Below the pieces are notes generated by a model. It saw only the letters and a program-made list of their open reading frames with translations. It was not told the origin of the DNA and ran no database searches. Made by a program: the position numbers and the translations under genes. A DNA stretch of 64,000 bases from JAGPUQ01 sp963708735 (GTDB lineage: Bacteria > Pseudomonadota > Gammaproteobacteria > Pseudomonadales > Porticoccaceae), in NCBI GenBank assembly GCA_963708735.1, contig CAVPTW010000013.1, positions 78,285-142,284 on the forward strand, in the 5' to 3' direction. Positions 8,219-17,103 of this stretch are shown piece by piece (position 1 is the stretch's first letter; each line of letters begins with the position of its first letter).

Positions 8219-8612
8219 GCTGGCGCTACGCCCGTCGCGGCGCTGGGCGTGGTTGCTGGCGGTCAGCCTGGGGGCGGTTGTGCTCGTCTGCGTCGGACTG
8301 CCCCTGCAACCCTGGGAGCGGATCGGATTGCTCGGGGCACTGCTCGGCGTTGGCATCCTGACGGCGCGCAGCTGGCGCTGGCTGGCCGGCGCGGACCTGC
8401 TGCTCTGGGACGGCACCGCCTGGCAACTGCGCCGGCGGGGCGACTATGTGCGGCTCGAAAACTGCCGGCCGGAATACGTCTCGCCCTGGTTGATCGTGCT
8501 GAGCTACAGGGCTCCGCAACGCCGGCGGCAACTGCCCCTGTTCAGCGACGCCATGACACCGGACGGGTTCCGGCGGCTACAGGTGCTGGTGCGCAGCGGG
8601 TTGCCGGTCTGA
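8196..8612 (+). CDS. ygfX: YgfX (CptA-like) membrane protein
   Basis: About 138 residues with two adjacent transmembrane helices (about residues 17-55) and a soluble basic C-terminal half (LLLWDGTAWQLRRRG, then LFSDAMTPDGFRRLQVLVR). This is the YgfX/CptA layout next to sdhE. YgfX has been proposed as a toxin acting on cytoskeletal proteins, but sdhE is now understood as an SDH assembly factor, so the toxin-antitoxin reading is weak. The start was chosen at the ATG giving MSAAPRLELA; it lies inside sdhE. The gene converges on nadB. Confidence 0.85.
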   Translation: MSAAPRLELALRPSRRWAWLLAVSLGAVVLVCVGLPLQPWERIGLLGALLGVGILTARSWRWLAGADLLLWDGTAWQLRRRGDYVRLENCRPEYVSPWLIVLSYRAPQRRRQLPLFSDAMTPDGFRRLQVLVRSGLPV

Positions 8613-8669
8613 ACTGGCCGCCCGACAGCCTGGGCGGGGCGATGCCCGAGGGGAAGCAGGCGGTGCCTT

Positions 8670-10295
8670 TCAGTCCGCCTTGTTGACGATCAATTCCTGA
8701 TTGGCGAAGTTCATCGGCACCAGGATGCTGTCCTTGGCAATGGCCGACTGCTCCGGGTGATCCAGGGTGAAATGGAGTCCGCGGCTTTCCTTGCGCAGCA
8801 GCGCGGAGCGAATGATCAGCTCGGCCACCATCGCCAGATTGCGCAGTTCCAGCAGATCGCGGCTGACCCGGTAATTGCTGTAGTACTCGTTGATTTCGCG
8901 CTGCAACAGCTGGATGCGATGCTGCGCCCGTTCGAGCCGCTTGCGGGTGCGCACGATGCCCACATAGTCCCACATGAAGCGGCGCACTTCGTCCCAGTTG
9001 TGGGAGATCACGACGTCTTCGTCCGACGAGGTAACCCGCGATGCGTCCCAGGGTTTGGTGAAGCTGGGGCGCGGAATGGTTTCCAGCTCGCGCGCGATAT
9101 CGGCCGCCGCGGCGGTCGCGAAGACCACGCACTCAAGTAGTGAATTGCTCGCCAGGCGGTTGGCGCCGTGCAGGCCGGTAAAGGCGCACTCGCCGATGGC
9201 GTACAGATTCTTGAGATCGGTGCGGCCGCGGGTATCGGTGACGACGCCGCCGCAGGTGTAGTGCGCCGCCGGCACCACCGGGATGCGCTGGCGCGCGATA
9301 TCGATGCCGAAGGTCAGGCACTGCGCGCGCAGTGTCGGAAAGTGTTCTTCGATAAAGGCGAGCGGTTTGTGGCGGATGTCGAGATACACGCAGTCGGCGC
9401 CGAGGCGCTTGATCTCGTGGTCGATCGCGCGCGCGACGATATCGCGCGGCGCCAGCTCGGCGTCGGGATGCACGGCCGGCATGAAGCGGGTGCCGTCGGG
9501 CAGTTGCAACTGGGCGCCTTCGCCGCGCAGGGCCTCGGAAATCAGAAAGGACTTGGCGCTGGGATGAAACAGGCAGGTCGGGTGAAACTGGTTGAACTCC
9601 ATGTTGGCCACCCGGCAGCCGCGCCGCCAGGCCACCGCAATGCCATCGCCGCTGGCGCCATCCGGGTTGGTGGTGTAAAGGTACACCTTGCTCGCCCCGC
9701 CGGTAGCCAGCACCACCACGCGGGCCTGGAACAGGCAGACGTCTCCGGTGCGGGCATCCAGCGCGTAGGCGCCGTTGCAGCGCAGGTGGCGCGACCCCAC
9801 GTCCGCCTGGGTGGTCAGATCGACGATCAGGTGATCCTCGAAGACCGCGATGCGGGAGTCCGCGGTGACACGGTCGGCAAGCGCGCCGGAAATCGCCTTG
9901 CCGGTGGCGTCCGCGGCATGCAGGATACGGCGATGACTGTGGCCACCCTCGCGGGTCAGATGATGCTGATGGCTGTCGGGATCGCGACTGAATTCGACGC
10001 CCTGGGAAATCAGCCAGGCGATGGCGGCGGGGCCGCCCGCGACCGTGAACTCCACCGCGTCGCGATGACACAGACCGGCGCCCGCGACCATGGTGTCGTG
10101 GGCGTGTGCGGCCAGGCTGTCTTCGGGGTCAACGACGGCGGCGATGCCGCCCTGGGCGTGCCAGGTCGAGCCGGTTTTCAGGCCCGCCTTGCTCAGCAGC
10201 GCGATATCGCACTTGCCGGCCAGCTGCAGCGCCAGCGTCATCCCGGCGGCGCCGCTGCCGACAATCAGCACGTCGTGGTAGAAATTTCGCGTCAT
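8670..10295 (-). CDS. nadB: L-aspartate oxidase
   Basis: A 541-residue flavoprotein that oxidises aspartate to iminoaspartate, the first step of de novo NAD synthesis. The N-terminal FAD dinucleotide-binding motif is VGSGAAGMTLALQLAG. The substrate/flavin motifs THAQGGIAAV-like (TWHAQGGIAAVV) and HGANRLASNSLLE are present, and the C-terminal helical domain is complete. It is divergent from rpoE, the same head-to-head arrangement found in Pseudomonas and E. coli. Confidence 0.97.
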   Translation of the reverse strand: MTRNFYHDVLIVGSGAAGMTLALQLAGKCDIALLSKAGLKTGSTWHAQGGIAAVVDPEDSLAAHAHDTMVAGAGLCHRDAVEFTVAGGPAAIAWLISQGVEFSRDPDSHQHHLTREGGHSHRRILHAADATGKAISGALADRVTADSRIAVFEDHLIVDLTTQADVGSRHLRCNGAYALDARTGDVCLFQARVVVLATGGASKVYLYTTNPDGASGDGIAVAWRRGCRVANMEFNQFHPTCLFHPSAKSFLISEALRGEGAQLQLPDGTRFMPAVHPDAELAPRDIVARAIDHEIKRLGADCVYLDIRHKPLAFIEEHFPTLRAQCLTFGIDIARQRIPVVPAAHYTCGGVVTDTRGRTDLKNLYAIGECAFTGLHGANRLASNSLLECVVFATAAAADIARELETIPRPSFTKPWDASRVTSSDEDVVISHNWDEVRRFMWDYVGIVRTRKRLERAQHRIQLLQREINEYYSNYRVSRDLLELRNLAMVAELIIRSALLRKESRGLHFTLDHPEQSAIAKDSILVPMNFANQELIVNKAD

Positions 10296-10425
10296 AACGG
10301 GGCGGGTTTTGATGCTGGCGACGCATGATAGTATGGGCGCCGCAAAAAACCCATGATGCCCGGGCAGGGGTGGACATCCGGAATGGCCGCCGCAAGCCGC
10401 TGAATGGACCCCCGCCGGAAAGACT

Positions 10426-11031
10426 GTGGAGCACTATGTGACGCCGCCGAAAGAGTCGGTGCCGGACAGCAAGCTGGTCCGGCGGGTACAGCAGGGTGAC
10501 AAGACGGCGTTCGATTTGTTGGTGCTCAAATATCAGCATCGGGTGCGCGCCATCGTCAGCCGCTATATCCGCGATCATGGCGAAGTGGACGATGTCGTCC
10601 AGGAAGCCTTCATCAAGGCGTATCGAGCGATCGGGAATTTTCGCGGCGACAGCCAGTTCTATACCTGGCTGTACCGGATCGCCGTCAACACCGCCAAGAA
10701 TTCTCTGGTTTCCCGTGGCCGTCGGCCGCCGGCGAGCGACGTGGATATCGACGACGCCGAGCATTTTTTCGACAACCAGGGGTTGACGGACATCAACACG
10801 CCAGAGAATCTGGCGCTGCGGGACGAACTGCAACGGGTCGTCGACAAGGCCATCAATGATCTGCCGCAGGATCTCCGCACCGCCGTTACCCTGCGCGAAT
10901 TCGAAGGGCTCAGTTACGAGGATATCGCCGCGGTCATGGAGTGCCCGGTGGGCACGGTGCGCTCGCGTATCTTCCGCGCCCGGGAAGCCATCGACCAGCA
11001 GGTCAGCGCGCTGATGGGCGAGGGCCAGTAG
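10426..11031 (+). CDS. rpoE: RNA polymerase sigma factor RpoE/AlgU
   Basis: A 201-residue ECF sigma factor. Region 2 is FDLLVLKYQHRVRAIVSRYI...DVVQEAFIKAYRAI, and region 4 is LRTAVTLREFEGLSYEDIAAVM followed by GTVRSRIFRARE. It directs transcription of envelope-stress genes and is held inactive by the anti-sigma factor encoded next. The reading frame opens with GTG at 10426. A second in-frame GTG at 10438 has a better-spaced GGAG and would give a start (MTPPKESVPD) closer to the family norm. I saw no clear sigma-E-type promoter immediately upstream. Confidence 0.97.
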   Translation: MEHYVTPPKESVPDSKLVRRVQQGDKTAFDLLVLKYQHRVRAIVSRYIRDHGEVDDVVQEAFIKAYRAIGNFRGDSQFYTWLYRIAVNTAKNSLVSRGRRPPASDVDIDDAEHFFDNQGLTDINTPENLALRDELQRVVDKAINDLPQDLRTAVTLREFEGLSYEDIAAVMECPVGTVRSRIFRAREAIDQQVSALMGEGQ

Positions 11032-11152
11032 TGACGGAACCTTTGCGGTGGCGGTCGGTCCCACTGCCAGCGCCTGGATTGTGCCGCCGGCAGTTGGCAC
11101 AGTGTTGCTCGGCAAACACTTCATTTGACAAAGAACAGAGGTCTCACTGCCC

Positions 11153-11818
11153 ATGAGTGCTGACATCAATCAGGAACCCGCTGCCCGACTGTCCGCGTTG
11201 ATGGACGGCGAAGTCGGCGATTTCGAGTTGCGCCGTACGCTTGGACAGATCAGTCAGGATCCCGAATTGCGGCGCAAGTGGGATCGCTATCACCTTGCGG
11301 CTGCCGCCATGCGCGGGGAATTGGCGTCCGCGGCACCGGATCTCTCGGGCCGGATTGCGGCCGCCCTGGCGCGTGAACCGGGCCCGCGCAGTCGAACGGC
11401 GCTGCGCACTCTGGGTCGTGTTGCGGTGGCCGCCTCGGTAGCGGTCCTGACGGTGGTCGGCGTGCGGTATGTGGTACCAAACAACGGCGACGGAAAAGGC
11501 ACGCAAGTCGCGGTCAGCGCGCCGCTCAACCGACAGCCACTGGCGACAGGTCAGACAGGTCAGGTGGTGTCCTTGCAGTTGCCCGTCGGGATACGCGTTC
11601 CGCCCGTACATGTGGCAACCGTAAGCGACGCGGGCAGCGCGTCCGCGGGCCGGACGGTTCCTCTGGTGGTGGGCTTCTCGGACGCAGAGGAGCGTGAAGT
11701 GCGGCATTATGTGGAACAGCGCATGTTGCGTCACGCCGAGCGTACCGCGGTGAATCACCAGGGCATGTTGCCCTTTGTGCGTATTCCCCAGCAGACGGCT
11801 GCCTCGGCCGGACAATAA
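11153..11818 (+). CDS. mucA: Anti-sigma-E factor RseA/MucA
   Basis: A 221-residue single-pass inner-membrane protein. The N-terminal RseA domain starts MSADINQEPAARLSALMDGE and runs through RKWDRYHLAAAAMRGE. One transmembrane helix lies at about 88-108, and the C-terminal half is periplasmic, binding RseB/MucB and being cleaved by DegS/AlgW-type proteases. It follows rpoE after 121 bp and precedes mucB in the expected operon order. The final residues (ASAGQ) do not end in the VXF/YXF-type signal that activates DegS, so the triggering route may differ. Confidence 0.93.
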   Translation: MSADINQEPAARLSALMDGEVGDFELRRTLGQISQDPELRRKWDRYHLAAAAMRGELASAAPDLSGRIAAALAREPGPRSRTALRTLGRVAVAASVAVLTVVGVRYVVPNNGDGKGTQVAVSAPLNRQPLATGQTGQVVSLQLPVGIRVPPVHVATVSDAGSASAGRTVPLVVGFSDAEEREVRHYVEQRMLRHAERTAVNHQGMLPFVRIPQQTAASAGQ

Positions 11819-11837
11819 ACGCTGACCTGCCGGAACC

Positions 11838-12878
11838 GTGCTGGTGGTTTGCTGGAGCTTAGCGTCAAGGCGCCGGGCGAGCCGGCGCTTGGCACTGCTC
11901 GCCAGTCTCGGTGTTGGGCTGCCGGCGTTGGCGGTCGAATCCACAGTCTCTGAATCCACAGTCTCTGAATCCACAGTCTCTGAATCCATGGTTTCGGTTC
12001 AGCAAACGCTGGCGCGCATGGTGGACGCTTCCCGTACGCTGAGCTATCGAGGTATTGCCACCTACGAACAGGGCGGTACCGAACGTACGGTCAGCGTGAT
12101 GCGCACCATGCGCGGCGGTCGCCAGCTGGAGCGGCTGGAATATCTCGACGGCCCGCGTCGTGAACTGATTCGCAAGGGCGAGCTCGGCGATTGCGACCCT
12201 ATGGCTGACCGGCTGCTCAAGGGCGGCGTGGTGCCGGGAAGTCATGCCGCCTTGGAGCGCTTTGCAGATCATTACCGCGCGTCGTTTCAGGACGACGACC
12301 GCGTTGCCGGGCGTGCGGTGAAGCAGATCTACCTGGAGCCTCGGGACGGTTACCGCTATGGCCATCTGCTGGGCGTGGACGTGGTCAGCGGCCTGCTCCT
12401 GGAGGACCTGGTGCTGGACGCCCGGGAAGGGATTATCGAGCGCTTCAAGTTCACCGCCGTTGAGGTCGGCGCGTTCATCGATGAAACCGCCAGCGAGCCG
12501 CGTTCGGGAAATCATACCGTCGTGGCCGCCGCGAGCTGCGTTCGGCCCGCGACGCCGCCGGAGTTCGAAGGCGTCGCGCCAACCTGGGAGGCGGCCTGGG
12601 TGCCGCCGGGCTTTGTCCTGATCGATCCGCCGCAACTCTCGCCCGGCAATACGCAGGAGATGCACTACACCGACGGTCTGGGCGCGTTTTCGGTTTTTAT
12701 CGCTCCCGAAAGTGTTCCGCTACGCGAAGTCGAGGTGCACCGGGGTGCGACAGTGGTCTATTTGCTGCACTGGCGGGACGCCACCCGGAGTTTCATTATC
12801 AGCGTTGTGGGCGAACTGCCCGCGCCGGTCGCCAAGCGCATTGCGGAGGGTGTTCGTCCGGCGCCGAATCGGTCCTGA
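11838..12878 (+). CDS. mucB: Sigma-E regulatory protein RseB/MucB
   Basis: A 346-residue periplasmic protein with an N-terminal signal sequence (RRLALLASLGVGLPALA) and the MucB/RseB lipoprotein-like fold (MVDASRTLSYRGIATYEQGG, then RRELIRKGE) plus C-terminal MucB domain (WVPPGFVLID). It binds the periplasmic part of MucA and shields it from proteolysis until envelope damage is sensed. Start is GTG. The mature N-terminus carries a five-residue repeat (VSEST) encoded by a 15-bp tandem array. mucC, which usually follows, is absent: mucD comes next. Confidence 0.92.
   Translation: MLVVCWSLASRRRASRRLALLASLGVGLPALAVESTVSESTVSESTVSESMVSVQQTLARMVDASRTLSYRGIATYEQGGTERTVSVMRTMRGGRQLERLEYLDGPRRELIRKGELGDCDPMADRLLKGGVVPGSHAALERFADHYRASFQDDDRVAGRAVKQIYLEPRDGYRYGHLLGVDVVSGLLLEDLVLDAREGIIERFKFTAVEVGAFIDETASEPRSGNHTVVAAASCVRPATPPEFEGVAPTWEAAWVPPGFVLIDPPQLSPGNTQEMHYTDGLGAFSVFIAPESVPLREVEVHRGATVVYLLHWRDATRSFIISVVGELPAPVAKRIAEGVRPAPNRS
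11937..11996 (+). repeat. 15-bp tandem repeat (four units) inside mucB
   Basis: Unit GAATCCACAGTCTCT is repeated three times exactly, with a fourth degenerate copy. The period is a multiple of three, so copy-number changes would keep the frame and only lengthen or shorten the SESTV linker just after the signal peptide. The array looks recently expanded because the first three copies are identical. Confidence 0.95.
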
Positions 12879-12920
12879 CAGACATCGATCCTGATTGACA
12901 TCGATCCTGATAGACAATGT
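12873..12920 (+). repeat. 16-bp tandem repeat (three units) at the mucB stop
   Basis: Three imperfect copies of TCCTGAYWGACATCGA start in the last codons of mucB and continue into the mucB-mucD spacer. The first copy supplies the mucB TGA stop. The period is not divisible by three. Function unknown; it may simply be slippage. Confidence 0.85.
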
Positions 12921-13001
12921 GGTAACTGCCGGTTGCGTTGTGCCGGCGGACTCGACGTGATCTCAAAATCCCAACCATGACCAACCATGAAGAGGTGTTC
13001 A

Positions 13002-14378
13002 ATGGCAGTGTGCTGGCGATCTGCTTTCGTTGGATGGATAGCTGCGACGACGCTCCTGCTGGCCGTGGGCGCCAGTGCGGCGGCGCTCCCGGATTTTACG
13101 CAGCTGATCGCGGATAACTCAGCGGCCGTGGTGAAAATCAATACGACGCACAAGATAGCGAGCCGGCGTCCCCGGGACATGCCGCCCGATATGCCGGACG
13201 CATTCCGGGATTTTTTTGGCCAGCGGCAAGGTCCGGAGCGCCGGGCCAGTGCGCTGGGATCGGGGTTTGTGATGTCCGCGGACGGCTACATCGTCACCAA
13301 CAATCATGTCATTGACGGTGCCGATGAAATCAAGGTGCGCCTGATCGATCGGCGCGAATTCGACGCCAAGGTGATTGGCGTCGATGCGCGTTCGGATCTG
13401 GCGCTGCTCAAGATCGACGCGAGTGGTCTGCCGACGGTTCACTTTGCGAAACCCGACAGTCTCAGAGTCGGGGAGTGGGTGGTTGCGATCGGCTCGCCCT
13501 TTGGCCTCGATTATTCAGCCAGTGCCGGCATCGTGAGCGCCATCGGCCGCAGTATTCCCACCGAACGGGGCGAAGACTACGTCCCCTTCATCCAGACGGA
13601 TGTGGCGATCAATCCGGGCAATTCCGGAGGACCGCTGTTCAACCTCAATGGCGAGGTGGTGGGGGTCAATTCGCAGATCTACACCCGCTCCGGAGGGTCC
13701 ATTGGATTGTCGTTCGCGATCCCGGTCCAGGTGGTCCTGGAGGTCGTCACACAGCTCAAGGACAGCGGTCGCGTCGAGCGCGGGTGGCTTGGCGTCTATA
13801 TTCAGGACGTCGATCGGGCACTGGCCGAGTCCCTGGGACTGGACAAGCCCCAGGGTGCATTGATCGCACAGATCGAACCCGGCAGTCCGGCCGACAAGGC
13901 GGGACTGGAGGCGGGCGACGTGGTCGTGGCCTTCAACGGGCGCCCGATCGTGGATGCGAGCGATCTGCCCCATGTCGTCGGGCAGATGAAGCCCGGCGCC
14001 AGTGCCGACGCCGAAATCATTCGCAAGGGCAAGCACAGAGTGCTGAAGGTGGCCGTCCTGGGCCGTCCTGGCGATGGTGCAGTGGCAGCGCGCACCGGGC
14101 AGGACCGACTCGGGGTGGGCGTCGTCGACATCGATCCCAAGATGCGGGATAGCGCGCATTTCCCCGGGGGTGTACAGGTCGAACAGGTGCACCCGGATTC
14201 GCCCGCGGCGGACGCGGGCATCGAGCCGGGTGACATCATTGTGCAGCTCGGATACAACGCCATAACCGATCTGGCTACCTATGATCGGGTGGTCGCCGAG
14301 TTGCCGGCCAAAAGCCCGGTGGCACTGCGTTTCTTTCGCCGCGGACGCTCCATTTTCCGCACCATCGTGCTGGAGTGA
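13002..14378 (+). CDS. mucD: Periplasmic serine protease MucD (DegP/HtrA family)
   Basis: A 458-residue exported chaperone-protease: signal peptide (residues 1-27), trypsin-like domain with catalytic triad H102 (TNNHVID), D132 (ARSDLALLKI) and S208 (NPGNSGGPL), then two PDZ domains (about 250-340 and 365-455). It degrades misfolded envelope proteins and restrains AlgU signalling. I chose the ATG at 13002 because GAGG is six bases upstream; the ATG five codons earlier has no ribosome site. It is the last gene of the sigma-E cluster, separated from lepA by a strong hairpin. Confidence 0.95.
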   Translation: MAVCWRSAFVGWIAATTLLLAVGASAAALPDFTQLIADNSAAVVKINTTHKIASRRPRDMPPDMPDAFRDFFGQRQGPERRASALGSGFVMSADGYIVTNNHVIDGADEIKVRLIDRREFDAKVIGVDARSDLALLKIDASGLPTVHFAKPDSLRVGEWVVAIGSPFGLDYSASAGIVSAIGRSIPTERGEDYVPFIQTDVAINPGNSGGPLFNLNGEVVGVNSQIYTRSGGSIGLSFAIPVQVVLEVVTQLKDSGRVERGWLGVYIQDVDRALAESLGLDKPQGALIAQIEPGSPADKAGLEAGDVVVAFNGRPIVDASDLPHVVGQMKPGASADAEIIRKGKHRVLKVAVLGRPGDGAVAARTGQDRLGVGVVDIDPKMRDSAHFPGGVQVEQVHPDSPAADAGIEPGDIIVQLGYNAITDLATYDRVVAELPAKSPVALRFFRRGRSIFRTIVLE

Positions 14379-14384
14379 AGTCGG

Positions 14385-14419
14385 TGCGATGCGGGCGCCC
14401 CGGGGGCGCCCGCATCGCA
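14385..14419 (+). terminator. 16-bp perfect GC hairpin after mucD
   Basis: Arms 14385-14400 and 14404-14419 are perfectly complementary around a 3-base loop (TGCGATGCGGGCGCCC and its complement). It lies 7 bp after the mucD stop. No T-tract follows, so it may be a Rho-assisted or mRNA-stabilising hairpin rather than a classical intrinsic terminator. Confidence 0.65.
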
Positions 14420-14508
14420 GGTGTCGCCTGCCGACATGGCTAGGTGGGGGCAAATACGCTAGACTCGCGCCTGTTTCCGCTGTCCCCTCCCGGTTTCGAG
14501 CCAGCCAC

Positions 14509-16311
14509 GTGCCCGACCTCGATCATATTCGCAATTTTTCCATCATCGCTCACATCGATCACGGCAAGTCGACACTGGCCGACCGCTTCATCCAGACCTG
14601 CGGTGGCTTGGCCGAGCGCGAAATGGCCGAGCAGGTGCTCGACTCGATGGATATCGAGCGCGAGCGCGGCATTACCATCAAGGCGCAAAGTGTCACGCTG
14701 AATTACGTCGCCCGTTCCGGCGAGACCTATCAGCTCAATTTCATCGATACGCCGGGCCATGTGGATTTTTCCTACGAAGTGTCGCGCTCGCTGGCGGCCT
14801 GCGAAGGCGCGCTGCTGGTGGTGGATGCCGCCCAGGGTGTCGAGGCCCAGTCGGTCGCCAATTGCTACACCGCCATCGCCCAGGGTCTCGAAGTCATCCC
14901 GGTGCTGAACAAGATCGACCTGCCGCAGGCGGACCCGGACCGGGTGGTGCGGGAAATCGAAGAGATCATCGGCGTGGAAGCGACCGATGCGGTGCGGTGC
15001 AGCGCCAAGACCGGTGTCAACGTCGATCTGGTGCTGGAGGAAATTGTCGCCCGGGTGCCGCCGCCGCAAGGCAATACCGAAGCGCCGCTGCAAGCCCTGA
15101 TAATAGACTCATGGTTCGACAAGTACCTGGGCGTGGTATCCCTGGTGCGCGTCATGCAGGGCACGATCCGCTGCAAGGACAAGATCCTCGCCAAGACCGC
15201 GGGCAAGGCGCACGGCGTCGACAGCATCGGCATTTTCACCCCCAAACGTGTCGAAACCGGCGTGCTGCGCGCGGGCGAAGTCGGTTTTGTGGTGGCCGGC
15301 ATCAAGGAAATTCACGGCGCTCCGGTTGGCGATACTTTCGTGCATGCCCAGGGCGCCGATCTGGTGCCGGCGCTGCCGGGATTCAAGCAGGTCAATCCGC
15401 AGGTCTATGCCGGGTTGTTTCCCGTGGATTCGGACGACTTCGAGGCATTTCGCGATGCGCTCGACAAGCTGACCCTGAACGATGCCTCGCTGTTTTTTGA
15501 GCCCGAAACCTCCGACGCCCTGGGCTTTGGTTTTCGGTGCGGGTTTCTCGGCATGCTCCATATGGAAATCGTCCAGGAGCGCCTGGAGCGCGAGTACGAC
15601 CTCAATCTGATCACCACCGCGCCGACGGTTCAGTACGAAGTGCTGAAGACCGACGGCACGGTCGGGCATTACTCCAATCCGTCAACTCTGCCGAGTCCGA
15701 GTCAGATCGCCGAGATGCGCGAGCCCATCTGCGAAGCCAACATTCTGGTACCGCAGCAGTATCTGGGCAACGTGATCGGTCTGTGTGTCGAAAAGCGCGG
15801 TGTCCAGCTCGACATGCGCTACGTCGGCAACCAGGTGTCGCTCAGCTACGAGCTGCCGATGAACGAGGTGGTCATGGATTTCTTTGACCGCCTCAAATCG
15901 GCGAGCCGCGGCTTTGCCTCGCTCGACTATCATTTCAAGCGCTTCGTGGCGGCGCCGCTGGTACGGCTCGATGTCCTCATCAATGGCGAGCGTGTGGATG
16001 CCCTGGCCATCATCGTGCATCGCGACCAGGCACCTTACAAAGGACGCCACCTGACCGAGCGGATGAAGGAGCTGATCCCGCGGCAGATGTTCGATGTGGC
16101 GATCCAGGCGGCACTGGGCGGGCATGTGATCGCCCGCACCACGGTCAAGGCGCTGCGGAAAAATGTCACCGCCAAGTGCTATGGTGGCGATGTCACCCGC
16201 AAGAAAAAGCTGCTCGAAAAACAAAAGGCGGGCAAGAAGCGCATGAAGCAGGTGGGCCGGGTCGAGATCCCGCAAGAAGCGTTCTTGGCAGTGCTGAAAA
16301 CCGATGGTTGA
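14509..16311 (+). CDS. lepA: Elongation factor 4 (LepA)
   Basis: A 600-residue translational GTPase matching the usual ~599 residues. G1 is AHIDHGKST, G3 DTPGHVDF and G4 NKIDLP. The EF-G-like domains and the LepA-specific C-terminal domain (KAGKKRMKQVGRVEIPQEAF) are present. It back-translocates or remodels stalled ribosomes. The start is GTG (MPDLDHIRNF); an open frame extends 76 codons further upstream through the mucD end but without LepA-like sequence. It precedes lepB by 12 bp. Confidence 0.97.
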   Translation: MPDLDHIRNFSIIAHIDHGKSTLADRFIQTCGGLAEREMAEQVLDSMDIERERGITIKAQSVTLNYVARSGETYQLNFIDTPGHVDFSYEVSRSLAACEGALLVVDAAQGVEAQSVANCYTAIAQGLEVIPVLNKIDLPQADPDRVVREIEEIIGVEATDAVRCSAKTGVNVDLVLEEIVARVPPPQGNTEAPLQALIIDSWFDKYLGVVSLVRVMQGTIRCKDKILAKTAGKAHGVDSIGIFTPKRVETGVLRAGEVGFVVAGIKEIHGAPVGDTFVHAQGADLVPALPGFKQVNPQVYAGLFPVDSDDFEAFRDALDKLTLNDASLFFEPETSDALGFGFRCGFLGMLHMEIVQERLEREYDLNLITTAPTVQYEVLKTDGTVGHYSNPSTLPSPSQIAEMREPICEANILVPQQYLGNVIGLCVEKRGVQLDMRYVGNQVSLSYELPMNEVVMDFFDRLKSASRGFASLDYHFKRFVAAPLVRLDVLINGERVDALAIIVHRDQAPYKGRHLTERMKELIPRQMFDVAIQAALGGHVIARTTVKALRKNVTAKCYGGDVTRKKKLLEKQKAGKKRMKQVGRVEIPQEAFLAVLKTDG

Positions 16312-16323
16312 TGGGGGATAGCG

Positions 16324-17082
16324 ATGGATGTTGATTTTCCACTGATCCTGGTGATCCTGACCGCGATCACGGGGGTGGCATGGGGTTATGAGCGACTGAT
16401 CGCCCGTCGCCACCGCGACACCAACGCACGGCGACCCTGGTATCTCGAGATGACGGCGCCATTTTTCCCGGTATTTTTTGTCGTCCTCGTGCTGCGGTCC
16501 TTTGTGGTCGAGCCGTTTCAGATTCCGTCCGGGTCCATGATCCCGACGCTGGAAGTCGGCGATTTCATCCTGGTCAACAAGTTCGCCTATGGTCTGCGCC
16601 TGCCGGTCCTGGGAACCAAGGTGGTGCCGGTGGGCATGCCGAAACGCGGCGATGTGATGGTGTTCTTTCCGCCCACGGACAAGCGCTATTTCATCAAGCG
16701 CGTCATCGGTCTTCCTGGCGATGACATTCGGGTCATTGATAACGTGCTTTACGTCAACGGCGAGGCCATGCCGCAGGCGCATGTTTCCGCCGGTTATCTT
16801 GAAATCGAACCCGGGTTCTCCGTGATGTCGGAAGATCTCGGTGACGTGCGACATTTGATCCGCAAGCGTGGGCAGGCGGGACCGTTGGGCAGGAATTTCC
16901 ACGGCGTGGTGCCGGAAGGACAGTACTTCATGATGGGCGATAACCGCGACAACAGTTACGACAGTCGCGCCTGGGGCGCGGTACCCGAGCACAACATCGT
17001 CGGCAAGGCAGAAGTCATCTGGATGCACTGGGATAATTTCTTCAGCTTGCCGACCTTTGACCGGATCGGCAGAATTGATTGA
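16324..17082 (+). CDS. lepB: Signal peptidase I
   Basis: A 252-residue inner-membrane protease that removes Sec/Tat signal peptides. There are two N-terminal transmembrane segments (about 4-22 and 46-62), then the catalytic Ser71 in IPSGSMIPTL and general-base Lys125 in YFIKRVIGLPGD. The C-terminal box is GDNRDNSYDSR. GGGGGA precedes the ATG. It forms an operon with lepA, the DUF4845 gene and rnc. Confidence 0.97.
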   Translation: MDVDFPLILVILTAITGVAWGYERLIARRHRDTNARRPWYLEMTAPFFPVFFVVLVLRSFVVEPFQIPSGSMIPTLEVGDFILVNKFAYGLRLPVLGTKVVPVGMPKRGDVMVFFPPTDKRYFIKRVIGLPGDDIRVIDNVLYVNGEAMPQAHVSAGYLEIEPGFSVMSEDLGDVRHLIRKRGQAGPLGRNFHGVVPEGQYFMMGDNRDNSYDSRAWGAVPEHNIVGKAEVIWMHWDNFFSLPTFDRIGRID

Positions 17083-17103
17083 ACCGCATGGAGGGTGATC
17101 GTC

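Noticed and set aside
7973..8612. sdhE-ygfX as a CptAB toxin-antitoxin system
   Set aside because: The SdhE RGxxE motif and the neighbourhood fit SDH flavinylation; there is no sequence reason to call a toxin.
10296..10425. Sigma-E autoregulatory promoter before rpoE
   Set aside because: GGAAT followed by CTGA was seen, but the spacing is too short for a sigma-E promoter.
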